Assembly: GCA_026002995.1 (NCBI GenBank)
Contig: BPGK01000001.1
Coordinates: 2,170,001-2,234,000, forward strand
Reading direction: 5' to 3'
Length of the DNA: 64,000 bases
From: Gaiellaceae bacterium
Lineage (GTDB): Bacteria > Actinomycetota > Thermoleophilia > Gaiellales > Gaiellaceae
Under the pieces are notes generated by a model. The model was not told the origin of the DNA, did not search any database, and was given only the letters and a program-made list of their open reading frames with translations. Positions 16,966 through 25,518 of the stretch are shown here, piece by piece. The stretch's first letter is position 1. The number at the start of each line of letters is the position of its first letter. The translations under genes and the position numbers were made by a program.

Positions 16966-18005
16966 ATCCGCTCCGCCTCGCCGGCAGGGAGCCGCACGCA
17001 GCCGTGCGACGCGGGGTACGGCGGGACGACCGGGTACTCGTGCATCGCGATCCCGCCGCGGAAGTACGCCGCATAGGGCATCCAGACCTGGAAGGGCACC
17101 GACCACGACATGCGCTCCTTGCGGTACACGCGGAAGGTTCCCGCGGGTGTCGCGCCGCCCGCTCCCGTCGACGTGTGCACGGCTCGAACCACCGTTCCGT
17201 CCTCGACCACGAGCAGGACGCCGCGATCCCGGTGGATCTCGATCCGCCTCCCCGAGCCCCCGTGCGAGCGGGGCTTCGGCCTCGTCGCCTTGAAGAGCTC
17301 GACCTGCGTCCGCCCGGTGACCGTTCCGGTCTTCGCGAGCCCCTCCCACCCCTGGAACGCCAGCAACGCCTGCGACGTGCGGTAGTCGAGCGAGCCGGTC
17401 ACGTCGGAGCGATCGAGGAAGCCGATCGTCCAGAGGCGGAGCTGGAGCCCGCGCACGCTGTAGGGGTAGCCGCCCTCGCCCTCCTGGAGCCGAGGCATCC
17501 CCGGGCGCGAGCCGAGGCGGAGCGTCGTGACGAGGCGCCCGTCCACCGCGATCGCCGCATGGGTCTGGGCCGTGCCGAGCCAGCGGAGGGTCGCGCCGAT
17601 CTGAGCGAGGCGGCGCTCGAGCGTCGTGCCGGAGGCAGGCGCGACGAGAGCCTGTGAGACGCGAACGAGGAAGACGTCCCCCTGAACGCGGACGAACCGC
17701 GGGCGGAGACCGGGCACGAGCGCCGTGCGGAGCCCACGTTTGCGCTCCGCGAGCGTCGGCCCCTTCGCGAGCTCGCGAAGCGCGTGCAGCGCGGGCTGCG
17801 CGCCGCGGGGGAGCTCGCGCTCCACGCGGACGAGGCGGCCGTAGCGGAGGAGGGCGATCTCGACGGTGCGCGGCTGCGTGACCGCGGCCTGCGGCGCGCG
17901 CACAGCCGCGGCGGTGGCCTCGGCGCGCGGCGTGCCCGCCGGCTGGAGATCGACGGCGAGCGTTCCCGCCGCCGCGAGGACGAGCGTCACGAGCAGGATG
18001 CGCAT
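16923..18005 (-). CDS. L,D-transpeptidase with peptidoglycan-binding domain
   Basis: The 360-residue exported protein has an N-terminal signal segment, a GerM-like (GerMN) domain (about residues 45-165), a PG_binding_1 repeat (about 185-240) and a YkuD catalytic domain (about 255-360) with the active site SHGCVRL preceded by AMHEYP. It makes or edits 3-3 peptidoglycan crosslinks. The last residues lie inside the convergent tnaA coding region. It is complete at both ends. Confidence 0.9.
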   Translation of the reverse strand: MRILLVTLVLAAAGTLAVDLQPAGTPRAEATAAAVRAPQAAVTQPRTVEIALLRYGRLVRVERELPRGAQPALHALRELAKGPTLAERKRGLRTALVPGLRPRFVRVQGDVFLVRVSQALVAPASGTTLERRLAQIGATLRWLGTAQTHAAIAVDGRLVTTLRLGSRPGMPRLQEGEGGYPYSVRGLQLRLWTIGFLDRSDVTGSLDYRTSQALLAFQGWEGLAKTGTVTGRTQVELFKATRPKPRSHGGSGRRIEIHRDRGVLLVVEDGTVVRAVHTSTGAGGATPAGTFRVYRKERMSWSVPFQVWMPYAAYFRGGIAMHEYPVVPPYPASHGCVRLPAGEAERIYRFVEIGTPVTVF

Positions 18006-18080
18006 CTCAGGCTGCTGTCCTTCGCTACGGAATCGAAGAAGCCTCTTGACCTCTTCGTACCAACGGAGGGTGTCGGGAAC

Positions 18081-18491
18081 TCAGACGAGCAACACGAGCG
18101 CGATCGCCCCGCGCGCGCTCCACGCGCCGGTACGCAGCCAGCTCGTCCGGACGAGCCGCCGATGCGCCGCCTCGTTCCAACCGCGCTCGAGAACGCGGTG
18201 GCACGGCACCTGCAGGAGGAAGGTCGACGTCCAGACGACCGCCACGAGCAGCGCCCCGAGCGCGGTGAGCGCGCTCGGCTCGGCGACGAGGAGCCCTGCG
18301 GCGCACACAGCCTCCACGCCCATGAGCGGAGCGACCACCCAGGTCGTGCGCCGCGCGTGCTCGCGCTCGTAGGCTGCGAAGGCGTCTCCCGGGACGCGCG
18401 CGAAGAGCGGGTAGTGCACAACCTGCACGAACCACGCGAGACCGACGAGCACGAGCGTCGCGACCGTCTGCACGACGAGGAGGCCGATCAT
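18081..18491 (-). CDS. Four-TM membrane protein (DUF1772-like)
   Basis: The 136-residue protein has four hydrophobic helices with a conserved-looking VQVVHYPLF after TM1 and HARRTTWVVAPLM. The pattern is seen in small membrane proteins of the anthrone-oxygenase/DUF1772 kind, but I am not certain of the family. Its ATG overlaps the FAD oxidoreductase stop (ATGA), so it is the third gene of that operon. Confidence 0.6.
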   Translation of the reverse strand: MIGLLVVQTVATLVLVGLAWFVQVVHYPLFARVPGDAFAAYEREHARRTTWVVAPLMGVEAVCAAGLLVAEPSALTALGALLVAVVWTSTFLLQVPCHRVLERGWNEAAHRRLVRTSWLRTGAWSARGAIALVLLV

Positions 18492-19660
18492 CTCAGGTCG
18501 GAGAGAACCGCCTCGGCCGCGCGACGCCCGGACGCGAGCGCACCGTTGAGCGACGGGTGCGTGCGGTGGTCGCCACAGGCGTAGAGTCCGCGCTCGACCC
18601 TGGGCTCATCGTCGAACGACCATCCGAGGGGGTACGCGGGAAGCGCCTTCGGGATCGCGTACGAGCGCAGGTGTCGCCAGCTCCGGACGACAGGCCCGAA
18701 CCATCCCTCGAGCTGGTGGAGCACGGCCTCCAGGTCGGGCTCGCACGCTCCGAGCACGCTCGCCGACACAAGCGCGCGACCCCGAGGGCCATAGCTCGGG
18801 GAGACCTCGGTGAGGGTCGCGAGGTTGTTCACCGGACCCGACCCCTCTCCGTCGAGGACGAGCCAGGCGCCCGCGATCGGCGGCGCAGGCGCGTCGAAGT
18901 AGAGGCAGGTGACGCCGTTCCAGCGGATGTGACGATCGTCGAGGAGGCCCGCAGCGGCGACGACGACCGCATCCGCGGCGAGCGTCTCGCCGTCCTCGAG
19001 GATGACGGCACCGTCCCCCACCCTGGACACGGCCGTCCCCGTCCGCACGTCCAGCCCCTCGGCGAGCTGCTCGGCGATCGCTCCCATGCCGCGAGAGGGC
19101 AGCGCGGCCGGGCCCGAGGCGAACGCGTCCAACACGAAGCGCAGGAAGCGGCTCGACGTCGCAAGCTCGGCCTCGAGGGTGATCCCGCGCAGGAACGGCG
19201 TGAAGAAGCCGTCGCGGAGCGACCCGGAGACGCCCGCCTCGCAGAGCGCATCGAGGGTCGTCGTCTCGCGGCCCTCGAGGCTCAGGAGGCGTCTGACCGC
19301 GAGGAGATCGCGCGGTCGCACGACCCCAGACGTAAACGAGCGGACTCCCCTGAGCGGCGACCGGCGAGGGTCGACGATACGGTGGAAGCGGCCCTGGAAG
19401 CGCACGATCGCCCCGCGCTCGAACTGCCGCAGCTCGAGCTGCTCGTAGCGGAGCGCAGACCGCGCCTCCGGATACGCGGTCGGAAGCACCTGGAACCCGC
19501 GGTCGAGCCGGAAGCCGTCCACCTCGTCGGTGCGGACGCGTCCGCCGACGCCGTCCGCTGCCTCGAAAACGACGACCTCGAGCCCGTTCCGCGAGAGCGT
19601 GCGCGCGCAGACGAGGCCCGCGACCCCCGCTCCGACGACGATCGCGTCCGCCCCCCTCAT
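18488..19660 (-). CDS. FAD-dependent amine-oxidase/phytoene-desaturase-like oxidoreductase
   Basis: The 390-residue flavoprotein has an N-terminal dinucleotide-binding motif (VVGAGVAGLVCARTL), a second FAD motif (GVGGRVRTDEVDGFRLDRGF) and the C-terminal FAD segment YACGDHRTHPSLNGALASGR. It resembles protoporphyrinogen oxidase/phytoene dehydrogenase-type enzymes; the substrate is unknown. It overlaps the SDR gene upstream and the membrane gene downstream by 4 bp each. Confidence 0.82.
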   Translation of the reverse strand: MRGADAIVVGAGVAGLVCARTLSRNGLEVVVFEAADGVGGRVRTDEVDGFRLDRGFQVLPTAYPEARSALRYEQLELRQFERGAIVRFQGRFHRIVDPRRSPLRGVRSFTSGVVRPRDLLAVRRLLSLEGRETTTLDALCEAGVSGSLRDGFFTPFLRGITLEAELATSSRFLRFVLDAFASGPAALPSRGMGAIAEQLAEGLDVRTGTAVSRVGDGAVILEDGETLAADAVVVAAAGLLDDRHIRWNGVTCLYFDAPAPPIAGAWLVLDGEGSGPVNNLATLTEVSPSYGPRGRALVSASVLGACEPDLEAVLHQLEGWFGPVVRSWRHLRSYAIPKALPAYPLGWSFDDEPRVERGLYACGDHRTHPSLNGALASGRRAAEAVLSDLR

Positions 19661-20394
19661 CCCCGTGCCCTCGCAGTCGCGATCCCGCCGTCCACGCCGA
19701 GCACCTGGCCCGACACCCAGCTCTGCTCCGGGTCGAGGAGCCAGGCGATGGCCGAAGCCACGTCCTCTGGCTCTCCGAGCCGGCCGAGGGGATGCATCGC
19801 GCGTGCCGCCTCGCCGCTCGGCCCGCTCCAGATCCGCTCGTTGCCGGGGCTACGGACAAGCCCGGGGGCGACTGCATTGACGCGGATCCCACGTGGAGCG
19901 TAGGTCGCGGCCGCCGAGTACGTCAGTCCGACGACCCCTGCCTTCGCCGCGGCGATCGCGTCGTGGTTCGCAAACCCGGTTCGCGCAGCCGCGGAGGCGA
20001 CGAGGACGATCGAGCCTCCCTCACGCAGGATCTTGACGGCTGCCCGGACGACGTTGAACGCAGTCGTCAGGTTGGCGGCGATCGTCTCGTCCCAGTCAGC
20101 GTCGCTCGTCGCGTGCGCAGGCTTGAGAAGGAACGATCCCGCGCAGTTCACGACGCCGTCGAGGCGGCCGTGCGTCTCGATCGCCGTCTCGAGCAGCCGC
20201 GAGAGGTCCTCGAGCCGGGTCGCGTCCGCCGCGAGGCCGAGAGCCCCGAGCTCCGCTGCGAGCGCCTGCGCCCGCTCCGCGTCTCTGCTCGCGAGAACGA
20301 CCCGTGCTCCTCCAGCGGCCAGACGCCGGGCGAGAGCCGAGCCGATGCCGCCGCTACCGCCGACGATGGCATAAACGGGCGCCCCTGCCTGCAT
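19657..20394 (-). CDS. SDR-family oxidoreductase lacking the canonical tyrosine
   Basis: The 245-residue short-chain dehydrogenase has a normal cofactor motif (GGSGGIGSALA), NCAGS, the catalytic serine region (VASAAARTG) and the lysine (AAAKAGV). The YxxxK tyrosine is replaced: the residue four before the lysine is Ile in NHDAIAAAK, with a His three residues earlier. A branch of SDRs with NHxAIxAAK is known to me from general families, so this may be functional with different chemistry. The start sits 6 nt after a TATATT box. Confidence 0.8.
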   Translation of the reverse strand: MQAGAPVYAIVGGSGGIGSALARRLAAGGARVVLASRDAERAQALAAELGALGLAADATRLEDLSRLLETAIETHGRLDGVVNCAGSFLLKPAHATSDADWDETIAANLTTAFNVVRAAVKILREGGSIVLVASAAARTGFANHDAIAAAKAGVVGLTYSAAATYAPRGIRVNAVAPGLVRSPGNERIWSGPSGEAARAMHPLGRLGEPEDVASAIAWLLDPEQSWVSGQVLGVDGGIATARARG

Positions 20395-20419
20395 GGGAAG
20401 AATATAGACACTCTCTATA
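20395..20419 (-). promoter_or_regulatory. Leaderless promoter with overlapping palindromic operator
   Basis: On the minus strand TATATT (20406-20401) lies exactly 6 nt before the SDR ATG. The perfect inverted repeat TATAGA-N5-TCTATA at 20403-20419 overlaps that -10 box. Binding of a repressor there would block transcription of the three-gene operon. No regulator gene is adjacent. Confidence 0.55.
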
Positions 20420-20493
20420 CATAAGATCTACAAAGGTCGAGGTCGGGTACACGGTCGGTGAGGCTCGAGGGCGGCAGGACCCCTCGGCCCCGC

Positions 20494-22416
20494 TCACGCC
20501 GACTCGAGCGCGATCTCCGCGGGCAGCTCCGACGGTGGCCCTGACTCGAGCTCGACGCGCGCCCGCGCGTCGAAGTAGACGTACGCGGTGACGAGCCCGA
20601 CAAACGGCAGCGCGACCGCGTAGACGACGCCTGCGACGACGTTGAGAAAGGCGAGCGGGACGTCCGCGACGAAGATGAGGAGCGCGCCGAGGAGCGGCCC
20701 GCTCACGAGCGCCACGGCGGCACTGAGGCCGACGAGCGACCCCGTCCGGAACCACCGAGTAGCGACGAGGCGACCGCTCCGTCGGAGCGCGGCGAGCCCT
20801 CCTCTGCCCTCGACCACCGCGACCGGGGCGAGCAGGCACCAGCGGACGGCGAGAACGATGGCGACCGGTAGGAGAACCGGGATCGAGCTGAGCACGACCC
20901 AGACGAGCACGAACAGCGCGATGCCTCGCAGGAGCGCCGGGATCCGGCTACGGACGCGCCGATACGCGGCCTGCGGCCGGAGCGAACGACCGGCGTCGAG
21001 CTCGAGGAGCGCGACGCTCGTCGCCGCCTGGACGATGGCGAGCCCGAAGAGCGCGAGCGCCGTCCCGACGAGAACCGCGAGGAAGGCAGAGCCGCCCGCG
21101 GACTCCCCCGTGGAGACGATCCCGACGACGTGCAGGCCTTCGAGTGCCACCCACTGGAGAAGGGTGCCGAGGAGGACGATGGGGATCGCGAGCAGCCCGA
21201 TCCCGAGGAGCGTTCCCGGAGCCTTGACGTACATCCGCGCGGACGCGGCCAGGATCTGGCCCCAGGAGCGCCGACGAGCCAGGCGGAAGGGAGCCGACGG
21301 CGTCCAGGTCGCTTTGACGACGACGACGCCGACGAGAGCGGTCACGATCGCAAGGGCCGAGAGGACGAGGGTCGGGCTGCGCAGGAGGAGGATCAGGGCG
21401 CGCGATCCGCGCGCCACGCCCTCGCAGAAGAGGTCGGTAGCGCCCGTTCCCAAGAGCCCCCCGGTGGGGACTGCGTAGCTCACGTCGCGCCAGCTCTCCG
21501 ACCACGTGATCGGCTTCGTCCACTGGCTTTTCATGTTCGGCCCCGTCGGGCCGTTGAAGAACGCCCGTTGCAGCTCGCCCCAGCGCCCTTCGAACGAAAG
21601 CCAGGGGAACATCTCGCGCGCAGCGACGGGGTCCGAGGGAATCGTCTTCACGGCCGGACGCAGCTCACGGTGGGGGCCGCGCGTGTCGTCACAGCCGACG
21701 CCTGCTTCGGCCGAGCTCCCGAGGTAGAGCGCCTCCGTGAACTTGTTCGCGTGCGAGCCGGCGCCCGGGTAGACGACCGGGTGCGTGTCGTCGACGATCG
21801 TCAGCTTCGCGTCGCCCCACGTCGCTCGCTCGGCCCCTTCGTGGGAGGAGTACCCCACCTCGATCGGCGTCCGCGCGAGCGCCTCCCGCGCATCCGAGGC
21901 AGCGAAGAGGAGCTGGACCATCTCCCAGTCGCCCTCGTGCGTGTTGTTGAAGTCGTTGAAGGCGTAGAAGAGCCAGTACTGGAGCGCGAGCGTGCCCGGG
22001 TGTCCCGGCTCTCCGACCACGTGCGCGTAGACGGTCGGCTCGCTCCCCGCCGCGACCCGCTTCGACCAGCGCTCGAAGTCACAGCCGGGGTCGAGTGGAT
22101 CGCCCGGGAAGTCGAGGTGGTACTCGAATCGGTTGCGCAGGTCGTCCGCCTGCGGCCCGATCTTTACGAGGTCAGTGCGGTTCCAGGGGCCGCGGAGCGC
22201 GACCGTGGGCTCGCTCGCGAGGAGGACCTCGACGTCGAGCGGGTCGTACGGCTCGCCCGGCCCGCACGCCTCCTCCTGCTCGACGAGGCGCACGACCGGA
22301 GCGAAGCGCTCGGCGAGCGTCTGCTCGTCCTCGTACGACGCGGCCGCCGCAGGGGCCACGACGAGCGCGGCGGCGGCGAGCGCCGCTGCGGCGGCGATCC
22401 GTCCCATCGCACGCAT
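20494..22416 (-). CDS. Vps62-domain membrane protein
   Basis: The 640-residue protein has a signal peptide (LAAAALVVAPAAAASY) and an extracellular Vps62/DUF946-like domain (about residues 30-330) with LQYWLFYAFNDFNNTHEGDW and GAGSHANKF. About eight transmembrane helices follow in a DUF975/glycerophosphodiester-phosphodiesterase-type membrane module (about 350-620). I infer a surface protein of unknown role. ATG 22416 is chosen at the signal peptide; ATG 22452 is an alternative with 12 extra residues. Confidence 0.7.
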   Translation of the reverse strand: MRAMGRIAAAAALAAAALVVAPAAAASYEDEQTLAERFAPVVRLVEQEEACGPGEPYDPLDVEVLLASEPTVALRGPWNRTDLVKIGPQADDLRNRFEYHLDFPGDPLDPGCDFERWSKRVAAGSEPTVYAHVVGEPGHPGTLALQYWLFYAFNDFNNTHEGDWEMVQLLFAASDAREALARTPIEVGYSSHEGAERATWGDAKLTIVDDTHPVVYPGAGSHANKFTEALYLGSSAEAGVGCDDTRGPHRELRPAVKTIPSDPVAAREMFPWLSFEGRWGELQRAFFNGPTGPNMKSQWTKPITWSESWRDVSYAVPTGGLLGTGATDLFCEGVARGSRALILLLRSPTLVLSALAIVTALVGVVVVKATWTPSAPFRLARRRSWGQILAASARMYVKAPGTLLGIGLLAIPIVLLGTLLQWVALEGLHVVGIVSTGESAGGSAFLAVLVGTALALFGLAIVQAATSVALLELDAGRSLRPQAAYRRVRSRIPALLRGIALFVLVWVVLSSIPVLLPVAIVLAVRWCLLAPVAVVEGRGGLAALRRSGRLVATRWFRTGSLVGLSAAVALVSGPLLGALLIFVADVPLAFLNVVAGVVYAVALPFVGLVTAYVYFDARARVELESGPPSELPAEIALESA

Positions 22417-22514
22417 TCTCGACTCACGCACGGACAAGGCGACGTCGAACATGCGCTCAGAAGAACCACCCGAGTGGGACGACGAGCACGGCCGATCCCT
22501 GCCCCGGCATTCCC

Positions 22515-22850
22515 GGCCACGATCAGGACGTCGACGCGGAGGCGTGGCTGTAGGGGAGGAGGTGGAGGCGCCCTCGGGCGCGGGGATCTCGCCCAGCACG
22601 ACGGGCGCGGTCTCGGGAAGCTCGAGCGGATCGAGGATCGTCACGCCTGCGTCCCGGAAGAGCTCGACCACGGTCTCGTCGGCCTCGAGCAGGCACGGCC
22701 GCGGCTCCTCGGGTGCCCGAGCGCGGAGATCGACGGAATGGACACGAGCCGCGCGAGGTCGCCCTTCAGCTCTGGGAGCAGCGCGCGCTGCTCGTCACGG
22801 CCTTGCGGGCTGTTTCCTGCGCGGACACGCGCACCTCCGGGTCGCAGACG
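22515..22850 (-). pseudogene. Decayed N-terminal fragment of an M20 dipeptidase
   Basis: Three reading frames each carry part of an M20 peptidase N terminus. [19 protein letters not shown] is in one frame, [20 protein letters not shown] followed by [12 protein letters not shown] in a second, and LLPYSHA in a third, corresponding to the usual LLYSHYDV. The rest of the enzyme, including the metal ligands, is absent. Frame breaks lie near 22712 and 22570. The fragment ends just upstream of the Vps62 gene. It could instead be an assembly lesion, but the missing remainder argues for decay. Confidence 0.6.
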
Positions 22851-22907
22851 GCGGACGACGAGCGCGCGCATCATCTCGAATCGGGAGGGAACTCGCAAGG
22901 AGGTAGC

Positions 22908-23381
22908 GTGTGCGCAGGCAAACGAGAGGAGACCCCAGATTGCCGGGGGCGAGTCGAACGAGCCCGAAGAAGAAGAAGGGGTGGTCTCACCGCGGAGGAG
23001 CGTGCCGCGCTGCGCGAGCGTGCGCGCGAGGCGAAGGACCCGAGTTCCGTGCAGGGCGAGAGCACGGTCCTCGCGAAGATCGCCGAGCTCCCGGAGCCCG
23101 ACCGATCCTTGGCCGAGCGGATCCACGCGCTCGTGCGGGCGACCGCGCCCGAGCTCGAGCCGAGGACGTGGTACGGGATGCCCGCCTACGCGAAGGGCGG
23201 CAAGGTGCTCTGCTACTTCCAGAGCGCGGCGAAGTTCAAAACGCGCTACGCCACTTTCGGCTTCACCGACCAGGCGCGTCTCGACCGCGGGGCGCTCTGG
23301 CCGGTCGCGTTCGCGCTGAAGGAGCTCGGCCCCGCCGAGGAGGCGAAGCTCGCCGCACTCGTGAAGCGCGCGGCCCGCTGA
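22908..23381 (+). CDS. DUF1801 (YdhG-like) protein, possible 5' frameshift
   Basis: The domain is clear from [17 protein letters not shown] through [20 protein letters not shown] to [14 protein letters not shown], about 120 residues, an iron-chaperone-like fold of unknown function. GTG 22908 follows AAGGAGG by 4 nt and gives 157 residues with an arginine-rich head. A second frame offers a more typical head (SPKKKKG from a TTG at 22938), which would join the domain after a one-base shift at the AAGAAGAAGAAGG run. Either the short basic linker is real or an indel is present. Confidence 0.7.
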   Translation: MCAGKREETPDCRGRVERARRRRRGGLTAEERAALRERAREAKDPSSVQGESTVLAKIAELPEPDRSLAERIHALVRATAPELEPRTWYGMPAYAKGGKVLCYFQSAAKFKTRYATFGFTDQARLDRGALWPVAFALKELGPAEEAKLAALVKRAAR

Positions 23382-23390
23382 GGCCACGGC

Positions 23391-23402
23391 TACAGTCGGC
23401 GC
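23391..23402 (+). promoter_or_regulatory. Leaderless -10 box of the MNT gene
   Basis: TACAGT at 23391-23396 stands 6 nt before ATG 23403 with no ribosome site between them, the same geometry as several other promoters in this window. Confidence 0.45.
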
Positions 23403-23774
23403 ATGGCGACCTTGCTCGACACCTCGCTCACCGAGGTCGAGCGCCGGGTGCTGGAACGGGTCGTCGCGCTGCTCGAAGCGGCGTACGGCGACGACCTGCG
23501 CTCGGTGTGGCTCTTCGGCTCCCGCGCTCGGGGTGAGGAGCCGGCCCCGGACTCGGACGTCGATCTCCTCGTCGTCGTCCGCGACGCGACGCTCGACGAC
23601 CACTTCCGGATCGGCCGCCTCGTCGACGAAGCGGCCGAGGCCGAAGGCGCCAACCCGGCGTTCTTCTCGATCCACGTGTACACCCCAGCGCGCATCGAGG
23701 AGCGACGCGCGATCAGATCGTTCTTCATGGAGGAGGTCGACCGCGACAAGGTCGTCCTCGCGGGCGAGCCGTGA
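23403..23774 (+). CDS. MNT-type nucleotidyltransferase antitoxin
   Basis: The 123-residue protein has the minimal nucleotidyltransferase signature GSRARG followed by DSDVDLLVVV (about residues 41-60), which supplies the metal-binding aspartates. MNT proteins neutralise HEPN partners by adding AMP residues. The HEPN gene starts 37 bp downstream, so this is a MNT-HEPN toxin-antitoxin pair with the antitoxin first. Confidence 0.85.
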   Translation: MATLLDTSLTEVERRVLERVVALLEAAYGDDLRSVWLFGSRARGEEPAPDSDVDLLVVVRDATLDDHFRIGRLVDEAAEAEGANPAFFSIHVYTPARIEERRAIRSFFMEEVDRDKVVLAGEP

Positions 23775-23811
23775 CTCACCCAGGCGGCACCTTCGCCCCG
23801 GGAGCCTCGCG

Positions 23812-24186
23812 GTGAGCCCGCGCTCGGAGGAACTCCTCGCAGGGGCGCGCGACCGCCTCGGCGCCGCCCGCGTCGCGCTCTCCGCAGGCTTCCCCTCGAA
23901 CGCCGCCAGCGCCGCCTACTACGCGATGCTGTACGCAGCGCGCGCCGCTCTCAGCGAGGAGGGGCGAAATGCGAAGACGCACTCGGGCACCTGGGGCCTC
24001 TTCCACGAGACGTTCGTCGCGACGGGCCGGTTCGACTCCGAGCTCTACGCAGCCGCGCAACGCACCCGCGACCTCCGCGAGGCGAGCGACTACGAGGCCG
24101 TGATCGTGCCGCACGCGGACGCCGAGCGGATCGTCGAGCTCGCCGAGCGGTTCGTCTCGGCGGTTGTCGAGTCGACGACGCGCTGA
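23812..24186 (+). CDS. HEPN-domain RNase toxin
   Basis: The 124-residue helical protein has the HEPN Rx4H motif as RNAKTH in GRNAKTHSGTWGLF, and SAAYYAMLYAARAAL typical of the family. HEPN toxins cleave RNA as dimers. GTG 23812 follows GGGAG by 8 nt. It is paired with the MNT gene upstream. Confidence 0.85.
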   Translation: MSPRSEELLAGARDRLGAARVALSAGFPSNAASAAYYAMLYAARAALSEEGRNAKTHSGTWGLFHETFVATGRFDSELYAAAQRTRDLREASDYEAVIVPHADAERIVELAERFVSAVVESTTR

Positions 24187-24220
24187 CCGCGGATCGGGCA
24201 GCGCCTGCACGCTCGACGAG

Positions 24221-24293
24221 AGCCGACGCCCGGACTCGAACCGGGGACCCCTTCATTACGAGTGAAGTGCTCTACCAGCTGAGCTACGTCGGC
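24221..24293 (-). tRNA. tRNA-Thr (anticodon CGT)
   Basis: The minus strand folds as a 73-nt cloverleaf. The acceptor stem is GCCGACG/CGTCGGC, with a D arm containing AGCTCAGCTGGTAGAGC, an anticodon stem CTTCA/TGAAG around CTCGTAA, and a T arm with GGTTCGAGTCC. The anticodon CGT reads ACG threonine codons. CCA is not encoded. Confidence 0.95.
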
Positions 24294-24733
24294 GGGGCCG
24301 GATGGCCGGACCCAGTGTAGTCGGTCAGCGGAACTCGGCTACTCCCAGGGCGAGCCGACGAAGCGGCGGGGCGCGTTCCGGGGCCCGCCGTCGCGAAGGG
24401 GAGGTCGCGCCCGACGACATCGCCCTCCTCACGGCCCATAGCGCCGGGCGGAGCGCCCTGTGGCGGGTCGACGCGCTCGGCGGCGTCCGCCTGACCGACG
24501 ACCCCTGGGAGCGAAATCGGATCCTGCGCTGCCCAGTCTCCCGCGCCAGGGCCTCGAGATGTCGCCGAGCGCTCGGTCACGCGGCCCGATCGCCGCGCGG
24601 AACTCGTCGACGACCCTCCGGACACGTCTCCAAGAGACACGTCTCCAAGAGCGGATTGCGTGCGCCGCGCGGCACCCGCACGATCGCTGCATGTGGGAGA
24701 GGCGCGCCCCCTCGCGCGCGCGGTCGCGGTTGA
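24294..24733. other. Gene-poor stretch with a 15-bp tandem repeat
   Basis: No convincing gene is seen in these 440 bp. A 15-bp unit, GACACGTCTCCAAGA, occurs twice in tandem at 24621-24650. An open plus-strand frame contains PDDIALLTA, faintly like the end of a PP2C phosphatase, but nothing else supports coding. It may be the decayed tail of a gene between the tRNA and the CAP gene. Confidence 0.4.
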
Positions 24734-25474
24734 TCAGTCGCCGAACTGCTGCACCCAGATGGCCCCGTCTCGCACGCGCTCGACGTCAGCGCCCCTGTGC
24801 AGCGCGATGCCGTTCACCTTCCACTCCGGTCGGAAGAGGTTCTCGCGGTGGCCGTCGGAGTTCAGCCATCGGTCGAGAGCCACGCGAGGCGCGACGAGCG
24901 GCCCTTCGGCCATGTACAGGTTCTCCCCGAAAGCACCTCGATGCCCGTAGCGTCGCGCGGTCTCGTCGACCGGTCGGCCACAGGCTTCGTGCTCGAATCG
25001 TCCACAGCGAACGATGTCCGATGCCTTCGCCGCGGCCGAGAGGGTCAGGACGCGCGAGAGCTCGAGCGGACGAAGCCCCTGACGCTGCCGCGCGGCGTTG
25101 GCGAGACAGAGCATGACCTGGACCTGCACCGCAACCGGAGCCGAGGCATCCTCGCCCCGCGGGCAGGTCGCCTCGTCGGCGAGCCAGGCTTGCCACGGGT
25201 CGTTTCGCGCATAGAGCGGCGTCGAGCCGACGGTCACGCCCGGCCCTCCCGGAATCACCTCGATGCGCAACCCACCCCGGGTTGCACTCGAGCTCACGAG
25301 GCCCTCGAGCCCGAATGGCAGCTCGAAGCCGAGCCGATCGCGCACCGCCGGGCTGACCAGGAGAAGGAGCGCTCCCGCGATCAGGAGGACAGCGGTCAGC
25401 TCGCGCCGTGAGAGCAGACGCGACTTCGCCCCGCGCTTCTCGGCCCGATACCAGTCTCGGCTCTCGACTCCCAT
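24734..25474 (-). CDS. Membrane-anchored CAP (SCP/PR1-like) domain protein
   Basis: The 246-residue protein has an N-terminal anchor (LTAVLLIAGALLLLVSPA, about residues 27-44) and a C-terminal CAP domain (about 115-246) with LCLANAARQRQGLRPL, GRFEHEACG and AFGENLYMAEG, followed by WLNSDGHRENLF. CAP proteins of the YkwD kind are extracellular; their function in bacteria is mostly unknown. The domain lies outside the membrane given the anchor orientation. Confidence 0.85.
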   Translation of the reverse strand: MGVESRDWYRAEKRGAKSRLLSRRELTAVLLIAGALLLLVSPAVRDRLGFELPFGLEGLVSSSATRGGLRIEVIPGGPGVTVGSTPLYARNDPWQAWLADEATCPRGEDASAPVAVQVQVMLCLANAARQRQGLRPLELSRVLTLSAAAKASDIVRCGRFEHEACGRPVDETARRYGHRGAFGENLYMAEGPLVAPRVALDRWLNSDGHRENLFRPEWKVNGIALHRGADVERVRDGAIWVQQFGD

Positions 25475-25518
25475 CGCGCCCCGCTCTCATCGGCGCGGAC
25501 GCACCCTGGGCTGAGTCG

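Noticed and set aside
24302-24733. 143-codon plus-strand frame
   Set aside because: One short phosphatase-like phrase but otherwise arginine-rich low complexity, no ribosome site, and a tandem repeat inside it.
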